Shown: piece after piece, positions 1 to 6,643 of the stretch
How the letters are laid out: the number at the start of each line of letters is the position of its first letter
How positions within the stretch are numbered: position 1 is the first letter of the stretch
Assembly (NCBI GenBank): GCA_026785985.1
Contig: JAJAYX010000377.1
Coordinates: 1 to 7,486, forward strand
From: Rudanella sp.
GTDB lineage: Bacteria; Bacteroidota; Bacteroidia; Cytophagales; Spirosomataceae
Direction: 5' to 3'
DNA: 7,486 bases
Made by a program: the position numbers and the translations under genes
Notes under the pieces: model-generated
Database searches by the model: none
Told to the model about the DNA's origin: nothing
Seen by the model: only the letters and a program-made list of their open reading frames with translations

Positions 1-420
1 ATATTGCTGTTGGCTATGCGCAGTCAGCGATTAGCTGTGCGTTCTGCACATAGTCAGTGAGACTGGCCATGTACCATATGCTATTCGCCGGTTCAATGTC
101 GGGCTTGGTATCAATGCTGGCTGAATCAAGTGATTATCGTAGCACGTTCTGGACGGGATGTGTTACAATAATCACTACATTATCTTTGGCGGGCTACTTA
201 ACTACTTAACATGAGTTCGGGCACGGGCCAGCTCCCAGTTGCTCGTCACCGGATTGAATTCACAGAGACTATTTAATGAAATTGAATGAGAAGTGGCTTT
301 TTTTGAGCTTCGGTTTCCCACCAACAGAAAAAAACAAGGCAAAATAGACCCATATAAGGAAATTTCATTTCTGAGGAATCAAAGGAGGGGTTTAGTTTTC
401 GTTTCGTCAAGGGGACAGCT
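1..420. other. Left-edge region without a convincing gene
   Basis: No long reading frame with family character is visible on either strand. It contains a possible 46-residue hydrophobic reading frame (listed separately), a tandem pair of CTACTTAA (194-201 and 202-209), and a plus-strand TATCTTTG at 181-188. The last fits the Bacteroidota -7 consensus TAnnTTTG, but no TTG lies at the usual distance upstream and no gene follows on that strand. The part next to the oxidoreductase stop (about 290-420) is its 3' flank. It has short A and T runs, but I could not fold a good GC stem followed by a T run there. Confidence 0.5.
69..209 (+). CDS. Possible small hydrophobic protein or remnant of a membrane protein (46 aa)
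   Basis: This frame runs from ATG to TAA and would encode 46 residues. Two apolar stretches are separated by a short polar part (AESSDYRST): residues about 4-18 (MLFAGSMSGLVSMLA) and 27-44 (FWTGCVTIITTLSLAGYL). A pair of short membrane segments is therefore possible. The same frame is closed by TAG at 51-53, with more apolar sequence before it, so this could equally be the decayed end of a larger membrane protein lying left of the window. There is no clear ribosome binding site and I do not recognise a family. A frame of this length can easily occur by chance. Confidence 0.15.
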   Translation: MYHMLFAGSMSGLVSMLAESSDYRSTFWTGCVTIITTLSLAGYLTT

Positions 421-1797
421 TTATACCTTGTACTTTCGGTAGAGCTCTCCCCAGGGTTCCCGCATGACGCGAGAACGCAATTGATTGGCAGCGAAATTCT
501 CCACAAACTCCTCTTTTTGCGGATTCCAGTTCAAATCCTGGTTGAGCAACAAGGCAATGTTCCCCAGATGAGCAATGCTGACCGAACGATGGCCGATTTC
601 CGCTGGGGCTGCCGTCGGTTGCCGGGAAATCACACAGTCAATGAAGTTGCGGTAGTGATTTTCACTTTTATACAGGTGGATTTCCTGCTCGCCAATTACC
701 GTGCTGTCGATCTTTTCGGGAGTCACCTTGTAACTGCCTCTCGACACCCAGATGTTCCCTTCCGAACCGTGAAACGTAATGCCACGGGGTGCACGGGATA
801 CATCCGACCCCACAATCAATTTAACGCCGTTTTCGTATATACACTCAAAATAGAATTCCACCGCCGTATTCCAGACCGGATCTTTTGACCACGTCACCCT
901 GGGGTTCTTGATTTCCACCGGACCGGTATGATCCGTACCCATTCCCCACTGGGCAATGTCCAGATGATGCGCTCCCCAATCCGTTACCATACCTCCCGAA
1001 TAGTCCAGATTCCACCTAAAGTTAACATGGGTTCGCGCTGGACAGTACGGAGCCTGGGGGGCTGGGCCCAGCCAGGTTTGGTAATCAAAATCCTTGGGAA
1101 CAGGAGTTGTAGCTGTCAAATGGCCTGTTTTACCAAAATCAGGTGTGCCTCCGGGTAAGCCGCAAACTACCTTTTCCAAGTTGCCGATTCGACCATTCCG
1201 AACCAATTCGCAGGCCCGCAGAAACTCGGGTCCCGATCGTTGCTGACTACCTGTTTGAAAAACAACCCCGTATTTCTTTACGGCATCACTCATAGCCCGG
1301 CCTTCCGAGATCGTAAGCGACAGCGGTTTTTGACAGTACATCGCTTTGCCTGCCCGGGCCGCCATCAACACCGGTATGGAATGCCAGTGGTCCGGTGTCA
1401 GCACGGCTACCGCGTCGATATCTTTACGATTAATAACTTCTCTGAAATCAAGGTATCCCTTGGTCGATTTGTACGATTTGTTATTCTCCTTACTGTAAAA
1501 ATCATTAACCAACTCCATGATGTACTCACGACCGCCAACCCGTCCGTCCCAGTAACCCGTGCTTTTCTTATTGAGGTCGCAAATGGTGGTTATTTGTACC
1601 CGCTTGTCGGGGAGGAAACCTTTTACGTCATTTTCGGCCTGATTGCCCGCTCCGATAAAGGCTAGATTTATTCGATCTGACGGACTCACAAATCCGTTTT
1701 TCCCAAGGGCCGAAGCGGGAATTAACGTAGGGAGCGCTATGGCCGAGGTTACACCGCCAGCGGCATTTCTAATAAATGCTCTTCTTTTCATGTTCAT
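421..1797 (-). CDS. Gfo/Idh/MocA family oxidoreductase with Tat signal
   Basis: Encodes 458 aa, a usual length for the exported members of this family. The N-terminus MKRRAFIR followed by an apolar stretch (about residues 12-30) is a twin-arginine signal, with the arginines at 5-6. The folded protein, cofactor bound, is therefore expected outside the cytoplasm. A Rossmann NAD(P)-binding domain begins at about residue 43, with the glycine motif IGAGNQA at 48-54. TPDHWHS (134-140) and CQKP (155-158) follow; K157 sits where the family has the catalytic lysine of its EKP motif. WGAHHLD (274-280) supplies histidines near the substrate site in the C-terminal domain. Known members oxidise or reduce sugars, inositols and sugar derivatives; the substrate here cannot be read from sequence. 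The start is ATG at 1797. A second ATG two codons in (1791) would still keep the Tat motif. No Shine-Dalgarno is visible. It lies 204 bases downstream of the quinoprotein gene on the same strand, so co-transcription is possible but not shown. Confidence 0.95.
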   Translation of the reverse strand: MNMKRRAFIRNAAGGVTSAIALPTLIPASALGKNGFVSPSDRINLAFIGAGNQAENDVKGFLPDKRVQITTICDLNKKSTGYWDGRVGGREYIMELVNDFYSKENNKSYKSTKGYLDFREVINRKDIDAVAVLTPDHWHSIPVLMAARAGKAMYCQKPLSLTISEGRAMSDAVKKYGVVFQTGSQQRSGPEFLRACELVRNGRIGNLEKVVCGLPGGTPDFGKTGHLTATTPVPKDFDYQTWLGPAPQAPYCPARTHVNFRWNLDYSGGMVTDWGAHHLDIAQWGMGTDHTGPVEIKNPRVTWSKDPVWNTAVEFYFECIYENGVKLIVGSDVSRAPRGITFHGSEGNIWVSRGSYKVTPEKIDSTVIGEQEIHLYKSENHYRNFIDCVISRQPTAAPAEIGHRSVSIAHLGNIALLLNQDLNWNPQKEEFVENFAANQLRSRVMREPWGELYRKYKV

Positions 1798-1933
1798 GTA
1801 TTATTTCTGATCAAGGGTTGGGATGAAATTCAAAACCTGTTAATATCCGGCATACTGTCCACTTTTAAGCATTTCCGGGTTGCTATCCATGACAGAGTAA
1901 TTTTAGAGTTCGCACGGCACAGGCCGCCCTGCC

Positions 1934-1941
1934 CAAAATTA
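1934..1941 (-). promoter_or_regulatory. Possible -7 promoter box for the oxidoreductase
   Basis: On the minus strand this reads TAATTTTG, an exact match to the Bacteroidota -7 consensus TAnnTTTG. It lies in the gap upstream of the oxidoreductase and would give a leader of roughly 130 nt. No TTG is found at the expected -33 distance; the nearest upstream TTG is about 34 bases away. The match may therefore be chance. If it is real, the oxidoreductase has its own promoter rather than depending on readthrough from the quinoprotein gene. Confidence 0.25.
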
Positions 1942-2001
1942 CCAGACCGATTCCTGTTTCTCATGAAACGTTAGACAACCACTGAACAACCAGGTAGCTC
2001 T

Positions 2002-4113
2002 TTACGGCAACGCAAAAGCCACGTACCGATCCCCCGACTTCGTTTTGAGTTTGCCGCCCCCGCAGGCAATCACCACGTATTGCTTGCCATGGACAGAATA
2101 GGTACTCGGCGAAGCATACCCGGCAGCGGGCAGTTTGGCCCGCCAGAGTTCACGACCTGTTTTTCTCTCGAAAGCCCGGATCAGCTCGTCGCGCGAGGAG
2201 GCAATGAAGAGCAACCCACCCGCCGTGACGGCCGGGGCACCATAATTGTCGGTGCCCGTCGGGGGCAGGCCCTTGGCTACCAGTTCGGGGTACTCCCCCA
2301 GCGGCACTTGCCAACGGTGCTCGCCCGTATTCAGGTCGATCGCCGTTAGCGTGCCCCAGGGTGGGCGGCTCACGGGGTACCCAGCCCGGTCGTACCAGCG
2401 GGTAAACCCGGTGTGGTGGTAGGGCGCGGTGTTCAGGCCCGCCTTGCCGGCCCTGGAGACGGACGTCGTTTTGCCGAATAAAAAATCCACGATGGCCTTG
2501 CGCTCGGCTTCCTTCAGGTGAGTGAAGGCAGGCATCATGCCCTGGCCTTTGGCCAGTACCTGGACCACCGGCGTCTCGTTGCGTTTTTGGGAAATGCCCA
2601 TCAGGCCCGGATTGCTACCGTCGTGAGAGCCTTCGCGGTTTTGGCCATGGCAGGCGGCACAGTGGGTTTGGTAGAGCTGGCTACCGGTGCGCTCAACGGC
2701 CGGGGCTGAGGCCAAACCGGCGGGGGTCGGAACCAGCGCCATGGTGACCGGAATTTGCTTGGCCGGAACGTACATGACACCCGCTTCGTCCACTGCTGCC
2801 CCGCCCCACTGCGCCCCAGCGTCGGTGCCGGGGAAAAACACGGTACGGTTGGGACTCAGGGGAAGAGGAATAAACTCCTTACCCGATTGCCAGCGCCGGA
2901 GCTGGGCCAGCACCGTGTCGCGGTCGGTGACAAAGTCGTTCAGATCGCTTTCCGAAAACGATTGCCGGGTAAAAGGCGCGGGTTTGAGGGGAAACGGCTG
3001 GGTGGGCCAGGCTTTTTCCCCCGGAACGGTGGAAGTGGGCATGGGTCGTTCCTCAATCGCAAACAGCGGCTGACCCGTGACCCGGTCGAAGACAAAGAGG
3101 AAACCTTGTTTGGATAAAACCGATACGGCATCCACCTTTTTGCCGGCATGAACGAGGGTGAATAAGTTGGGCGGAGCCGGAATATCGCGGTCCCAGATGT
3201 CATGGTGGACCGTCTGAAAATGCCAGCGTCGCTTGCCCGTGGCCGCGTCGAGGGCTACCAGGCTGTTGGCGAACAGGTTCTGTCCGGGCCGGGTACTGCC
3301 GTATAAATCGAAGGCCGATGCCCCCGTGGGCACGTACACGATGCCCCGTTGCCGGTCGATGGCCATACCCATCCAGTTGTTGGCACCCCCGAAGTTGAGG
3401 TGGCCGTCTTTGGGCCAGGTGTCGGCCCCATACTCGCCGGGGTGTGGAATGGTGTGGAAGGTCCAGACGAGCCGACCCGTGCGCAGGTCGTAGGCGCGCA
3501 CGTGGCCGGGCAGGGCCGGGGCGATCTCCGAGACCCGGTGGCCCATGATGAGCAGATTTTTATACACCACGCCTGGCGTGTTGCTCACCACGTACTCGTC
3601 GGCTCCGGGGCGGGCGAGCCCATCTTTTAAGTCCACTTTTCCGCCTTTCCCAAAACTGACCACCGGATTTCCCGTACGGGCGTCGAGGGCGTAGAGCTGC
3701 GAGCCGTAGGCGAAGAAAATCCGGGTTTGTCGCCCATCGGCCCAGTAGGTCACGCCCCGGCTATTCATGGCGAAGGTATCGTCGGTGAAGGCCGTTTTCC
3801 AAAGCTCCTTGCCCGTGGCCGCGTCGAGGGCAAATGCCTGCGAGCCCGCCGAAACCCCGTAGAGCACACCGCCGATGATGAGCGGGTTACACTGAATCTG
3901 GGTGTTGTTTCTGAGCGTATCGACTCCGCCCGACGCATATTCCCAGGCGACCTGCAAGCGGGCCACGTTGGTGGCATTTAACTGGGTGAGGGGCGAAAAA
4001 TGGTTGCGATCTGGCCCGCCGTTATATTCGGGCCAGTCGGTGTTGGCGGGTTTTTCGGTCAGGCTGAGCAGGCCAACGGTCAGCAGTAAGGCTGGGTAGG
4101 TGAAATGTTTCAT
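2002..4113 (-). CDS. PQQ-dependent dehydrogenase with inserted cytochrome c domain (glucose dehydrogenase-like)
   Basis: With the ATG at 4113 the protein has 703 aa. The frame stays open upstream to a TTG at 4137, but the ATG puts an apolar signal peptide (about residues 4-20) right at the N-terminus. The mature part starts near WPEYNGG and is an eight-bladed quinoprotein propeller. Repeated W-motif pieces such as ALDAATGK-x-LW are seen near residues 95, 287, 591 and 648. HHDIWDRDIP (303-312) and the lysine of LSKQG (K335) match the region holding the catalytic Asp and PQQ-contacting Lys of membrane glucose dehydrogenase. A cytochrome c domain (about 475-550) with heme motif CAACH (485-489) and a probable Met ligand in GMMPAF interrupts the propeller, which resumes up to GDRYVAFALP. 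It probably oxidises a sugar or polyol in the periplasm and passes electrons via its own heme. The five N-terminal helices of E. coli Gcd and the vicinal Cys pair of alcohol dehydrogenases are not seen. No PQQ synthesis genes lie in the window. GC content is markedly higher than in the neighbours. Confidence 0.93.
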   Translation of the reverse strand: MKHFTYPALLLTVGLLSLTEKPANTDWPEYNGGPDRNHFSPLTQLNATNVARLQVAWEYASGGVDTLRNNTQIQCNPLIIGGVLYGVSAGSQAFALDAATGKELWKTAFTDDTFAMNSRGVTYWADGRQTRIFFAYGSQLYALDARTGNPVVSFGKGGKVDLKDGLARPGADEYVVSNTPGVVYKNLLIMGHRVSEIAPALPGHVRAYDLRTGRLVWTFHTIPHPGEYGADTWPKDGHLNFGGANNWMGMAIDRQRGIVYVPTGASAFDLYGSTRPGQNLFANSLVALDAATGKRRWHFQTVHHDIWDRDIPAPPNLFTLVHAGKKVDAVSVLSKQGFLFVFDRVTGQPLFAIEERPMPTSTVPGEKAWPTQPFPLKPAPFTRQSFSESDLNDFVTDRDTVLAQLRRWQSGKEFIPLPLSPNRTVFFPGTDAGAQWGGAAVDEAGVMYVPAKQIPVTMALVPTPAGLASAPAVERTGSQLYQTHCAACHGQNREGSHDGSNPGLMGISQKRNETPVVQVLAKGQGMMPAFTHLKEAERKAIVDFLFGKTTSVSRAGKAGLNTAPYHHTGFTRWYDRAGYPVSRPPWGTLTAIDLNTGEHRWQVPLGEYPELVAKGLPPTGTDNYGAPAVTAGGLLFIASSRDELIRAFERKTGRELWRAKLPAAGYASPSTYSVHGKQYVVIACGGGKLKTKSGDRYVAFALP

Positions 4114-4397
4114 GAGATGGTTTGGCGGAAAGTACAAATAAGCACAAAATGGCCGGAAGTTGGTGTGATCACTGGGCTTAGGGGGCTCAGGGACACCAAA
4201 AAATCCTGACAGCGTTCCCGTATGCTACTGATTAGAGTTGACAGATACTAAAACAATCAGGAGTATTATGATGTATCTGCCAGTGAAGTTGAGCGATTAC
4301 AGCGTGAGCCTATTTCATCTAACTGAGCTGTAGAGAAAGAATAGCCCTTTATAGCAGTACGCTGTGCTGATGAAATCATATTGAGATCCTGTGAACG

Positions 4398-4439
4398 AAG
4401 AAAACACCCTATGCATGGCCATGTGTAGGGCATTTTCTT
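4398..4439 (-). terminator. Terminator-like hairpin, possibly bidirectional
   Basis: AAGAAAA (4398-4404) pairs fully with TTTTCTT (4433-4439), and CCCTA (4407-4411) with TAGGG (4426-4430). A CA/CA mismatch separates the two stems. The apical part contains the palindrome CATGGCCATG (4414-4423). Read on the minus strand, the GC-containing inner stem is followed by TGTTTTCTT, as expected of an intrinsic terminator. It would end transcription coming from the recombinase, about 60-100 bases past its stop, and isolate the quinoprotein promoter. The flanking A and T tracts would allow function in both directions. Confidence 0.6.
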
Positions 4440-4463
4440 ACTGTACTGCCGTATTCACCTGTT

Positions 4464-4480
4464 AAAATCGGTACGATTTT
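4464..4480. repeat. Perfect 7-bp inverted repeat just beyond the recombinase stop
   Basis: AAAATCG (4464-4470) and CGATTTT (4474-4480) are perfect inverted arms around GTA, 20 bases past the recombinase stop codon. Read on the minus strand the hairpin ends in TTTT, so a weak terminator is possible, but only two GC pairs support it. Its core also recurs at 6644-6656 in the opposite orientation, which suggests instead a protein-binding site or an element boundary. Confidence 0.45.
4467..4479 (-). repeat. Left copy of 13-bp inverted pair flanking the recombinase/ATP-binding module
   Basis: The minus strand reads ATCGTACCGATTT here, identical to the plus strand at 6644-6656. The two copies enclose the recombinase and ATP-binding genes in inverted orientation. 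The similarity does not extend clearly beyond 13 bases. One chance 13-base match in a window of this size is about expected, so the support comes from the position of the copies. Confidence 0.35.
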
Positions 4481-4499
4481 GCAAGTGCCGCCTGTATAA

Positions 4500-5161
4500 T
4501 TAGACGGAAGCTTCTTTTGCTTTCATCGCTTTCTTCACCCGTTGAACTGTGTCGGTGGATATTTGGCGAATGGCCGCAATCTGACGAATGCTTAGTTTTT
4601 TCTTCAAATCCTTGACAACTAATGGATAGTTAGCCACTAAATCTTCATTTGTTTTAACCGTGCCTTTAGGGCGGCCCAACTGTTTGCCTCGCCGTCGCGC
4701 TTCGGCCAATCCCGAGAGAATGCGTTCTGAAAGCCGCTCGGTTTCCATCGCATCAATTTCGATCATTACGGCGATTACAATGCTGGCCACCGGGTTCCGT
4801 TTCCCATTGGCCAGCAGCGTTTCTAACCCCAAATTGTGGGCATAAATAGACACACCCGCTTCTGTAATAGCCTCCATCAAAGCCGGTGTCTCGCTCCGTC
4901 GTCGGCCCAAGGGGAAAACTCGGTCACCAGTACTTTTTGAATAGTTTTTGTACGGCATAACTTGAGCAAGTTTTCTAATTCGGGCCGGTCTACGTTGCTC
5001 CGTTTCGTGGCACTGCCCGTTTCATGGATGACGTGAGTAATCACGTACCCTTGCCGTTTAGCATATGCGGTCAGGTCTGACACCTGCCGGGAATAGTCCT
5101 GTTCTTTCGTGGAGACACGCACGAAAAGGGCGACTGAAATTAGGGTCGTTGGGGCTTGCAT
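4500..5161 (-). pseudogene. Small serine recombinase (resolvase/invertase family), frameshifted
   Basis: One missing base splits a gene that would otherwise encode about 220 aa. The first part (ATG at 5161, residues 1-83) has the catalytic-domain start LFVRVSTKEQ with nucleophile Ser17 and Arg15, and continues to VLVTEFS. The second part resumes in another frame with LGRRRSETPAL, then a long helix with ETERLSERILSGLAEA, GRPKG, and a C-terminal helix-turn-helix (SIRQIAAIRQIS..TVQRVKKAM), ending at TAA 4500-4502. The family normally reads SRLGR at the junction. Its first Arg, a catalytic residue, is the codon disrupted (about 4909-4914, in the run CCCAAGGGGAAAA). Both halves are otherwise well preserved, so the lesion is recent or a sequencing error. 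Such enzymes resolve cointegrates or invert DNA at a nearby res site. It is divergent from the ATP-binding gene, with 99 bases between starts. No Shine-Dalgarno is visible. Confidence 0.85.
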
Positions 5162-5206
5162 GACAGCAAGTTACGCTAAAATACCAATCATTAATTCGTA
5201 AAGCTT

Positions 5207-5224
5207 GGAATAGTGTTCTATTCC
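5207..5224. promoter_or_regulatory. Perfect inverted repeat in divergent intergenic region (site 1)
   Basis: GGAATAG (5207-5213) and CTATTCC (5218-5224) form perfect 7-bp arms around TGTT, between the recombinase and ATP-binding starts. There is no T run, so it reads as a protein-binding site (operator or recombinase site) rather than a terminator. Its right arm covers the position expected for the -33 region of the ATP-binding gene promoter. Confidence 0.55.
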
Positions 5225-5239
5225 GTTAGGCTTGTTTAA

Positions 5240-5255
5240 GGCGTATCTTTACGCC
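5240..5255. promoter_or_regulatory. Perfect inverted repeat overlapping -7-like box (site 2)
   Basis: GGCGTA (5240-5245) and TACGCC (5250-5255) form perfect 6-bp arms around TCTT. The site contains TATCTTTA (5244-5251), one mismatch from the Bacteroidota -7 consensus TAnnTTTG. That box would start transcription at about 5256-5259, nearly at the ATG (5261), giving an almost leaderless mRNA. A protein bound here would cover the promoter. If transcription starts further upstream, the hairpin would instead sit where ribosomes load. Confidence 0.5.
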
Positions 5256-5260
5256 CGACT

Positions 5261-6586
5261 ATGGCTGAAACCCAACTTATTGAATACAAAGAAAGCTGGC
5301 GAGATGAATACCTGAAATGGATCGCCGGATTTGCCAATGCTCAGGGCGGAACCTTACTTATTGGTGTTGATGATAAAGGTCAGGTTCTTGGGGTCGAGAA
5401 TGCCAAACGGCTTCTGGAAGACCTTCCTAACAAGATTCAAAATACGTTAGGAATTGTTTCAGATGTCAACCTGCTGGAGCAGGATGGTAGAACCTACATC
5501 GAGATCGTTACGCTCCCCTATGAAATGCCGGTAGCCTACCATGGAGAGTACCATTTCCGCAGTGGCAGCACTAAACAGGTACTCAAGGGTAATGCCTTAC
5601 AACAGTTCTTGCTTAAACGACTGGGCAAAACGTATGATGATGTCGTTGAACCGAAGGCTACTCTCAACGATTTGGATGGGGAGTCGATTCGTGCCTATCA
5701 ACAACGGGGGGTTGAGCGGCAACGCCTGGCCGTTGACCAGACGCAGCAGATCGACTTAGCCTCTTTTTTAGATAACCTCAATCTAACGGATACAGATGGC
5801 AGCCTGAAGCGGGCAGCCCTGATTTTGTTTGGCAAACAGCCGATGCGTTACATCCTGAGCGCACATATCAAGGTTGGTCGTTTCGGTAAGGACGCTACCG
5901 ATTTGAAGTTCCAGGACGAACTGACTGGCGATGGTTTCGGTCTGGCCGAACGCACTCTTCAACTGCTGGATAGCAAGTACCTGCCCGGTTATGTATCTTA
6001 TCAAGGCTTGTACCGTCAGGAGCGGTTGCCCTACCCACCTGAAGCCATCCGGGAAGCTCTGCTCAATGCCATTATGCATAAGGACTATTTCGGTGGTCCC
6101 ATCTTTGTGTGGGTGTATGACGACCGGCTGGTCTTTTTCAACGAAGGTTCTCTGATCGAGGGGCTAACAACGGCGGATTTGCAAAAGCCGCATACCTCCC
6201 GTCGCCGTAATCCAACACTGGCTATGGCCATGTTCCGGGGCGGTCTGGTCGAAACCTGGGGTCGCGGCACACTCAAGATGATTGCGGAATGTCGGGGATG
6301 GGGCTTACCCGATCCCTTGTTTGAGGATAAACAAGGCGGAATTTGGGTAACGTTTTTCGCTGACCGCTATCAGGATGAGTTGTTGAGACAAGCTGGCCTA
6401 CATGACCGGCAAGTCAAGGCAGTGCAATATGCCAAGCAACAGGGCCGCATTACAAATAGTGATTATCAGCGGATCAATTCATGTTCGCGCAACACGGCAA
6501 GTGCCGATCTGAAAGAACTAACTCAGTTGGGCTGGCTTAAGCAAGTGGGGACTAAAGGATCAAGTTCATTCTACATCTTGCCTTGA
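5261..6586 (+). CDS. ATP-binding protein with AlbA_2 (Schlafen-like) and HATPase_c_4 domains
   Basis: The 441-aa protein has the layout of the COG2865 group. Residues about 4-120 form the AlbA_2 domain, formerly called divergent AAA-4, with EYKES (8-12) and FANAQGGTLLIGVDD (24-38). Residues about 255-370 form an HATPase_c_4 ATP-binding domain with N-box EALLNAIMHKDY (265-276) and G-box WGRGT (333-337), plus RNP at 316-318. Residues about 380-441 form a winged helix, with QGRITNSDYQRI and a recognition helix near 409-420. No signal peptide or membrane segment is visible, so it is cytoplasmic. Members are usually described as putative transcriptional regulators; the AlbA_2 fold is shared with Schlafen nucleases, and some members occur in defence islands. 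The exact role here is unknown. All motifs look intact, unlike the divergent recombinase. The start at 5261 fits the conserved N-terminus, which leaves no room for a later Met. Confidence 0.92.
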   Translation: MAETQLIEYKESWRDEYLKWIAGFANAQGGTLLIGVDDKGQVLGVENAKRLLEDLPNKIQNTLGIVSDVNLLEQDGRTYIEIVTLPYEMPVAYHGEYHFRSGSTKQVLKGNALQQFLLKRLGKTYDDVVEPKATLNDLDGESIRAYQQRGVERQRLAVDQTQQIDLASFLDNLNLTDTDGSLKRAALILFGKQPMRYILSAHIKVGRFGKDATDLKFQDELTGDGFGLAERTLQLLDSKYLPGYVSYQGLYRQERLPYPPEAIREALLNAIMHKDYFGGPIFVWVYDDRLVFFNEGSLIEGLTTADLQKPHTSRRRNPTLAMAMFRGGLVETWGRGTLKMIAECRGWGLPDPLFEDKQGGIWVTFFADRYQDELLRQAGLHDRQVKAVQYAKQQGRITNSDYQRINSCSRNTASADLKELTQLGWLKQVGTKGSSSFYILP

Positions 6587-6592
6587 ATCGGA

Positions 6593-6631
6593 GTTGCACA
6601 TGTTGCACAGCAGTTGCACAGCAGTTGCACA
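6593..6631 (+). repeat. Four direct copies of GTTGCACA
   Basis: Exact copies lie at 6593-6600, 6602-6609, 6613-6620 and 6624-6631, starting seven bases after the ATP-binding stop codon. The start-to-start spacings are 9, 11 and 11, so the last three fall on about one face of the helix. The block could be a cluster of protein-binding sites. It could also be a decayed coding tail: reading past TGA 6584-6586 in frame gives 17 more codons (IGVAHVAQQLHSSCTVR) to TAA at 6638-6640. The copies are too short and too close together to be a CRISPR array. Confidence 0.7.
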
Positions 6632-6643
6632 GTCCGATAAAAG

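Larger units (their letters stand above)
4114..4499. other. Intergenic region upstream of the quinoprotein gene
   Basis: This 386-base stretch lies between the recombinase stop and the quinoprotein start, both on the minus strand. It holds a strong terminator-like hairpin and a smaller inverted repeat near the recombinase end (both listed separately). The quinoprotein promoter should lie between about 4114 and 4390, but I found no exact TAnnTTTG with a spaced TTG. A plus-strand frame at 4268-4333 (21 codons, begins MMYLPVKLS) has AGGAG just upstream at 4259-4263. It is too short to call, and could be a remnant of an older inserted gene. Confidence 0.6.

Noticed and set aside
181..188. TATCTTTG as a plus-strand promoter
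   Set aside because: No TTG at the -33 distance, and no plus-strand gene follows before the opposite-strand oxidoreductase.
211..276. A 21-codon plus-strand frame (MSSGTGQLPVAR...)
   Set aside because: Short, with no start signal or recognisable character, and expected by chance.
273..506. A 77-codon minus-strand frame overlapping the oxidoreductase C-terminus
   Set aside because: It overlaps the conserved end of the oxidoreductase in another frame and resembles no protein family.
1956..1969. GTTTC-TCAT-GAAAC hairpin as terminator of the quinoprotein gene
   Set aside because: The stem is only five base pairs and is not followed by a T run on the minus strand.
4905..4920. Programmed ribosomal frameshift in the recombinase
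   Set aside because: The zero-frame codons GAG TTT TCC CCT give no X-XXY-YYZ slippery heptamer, and a -1 shift would still place Pro at the catalytic Arg position.
5783..6276. Overlapping opposite-strand frames inside the ATP-binding gene
   Set aside because: They have no family character and lie inside a well-supported gene.
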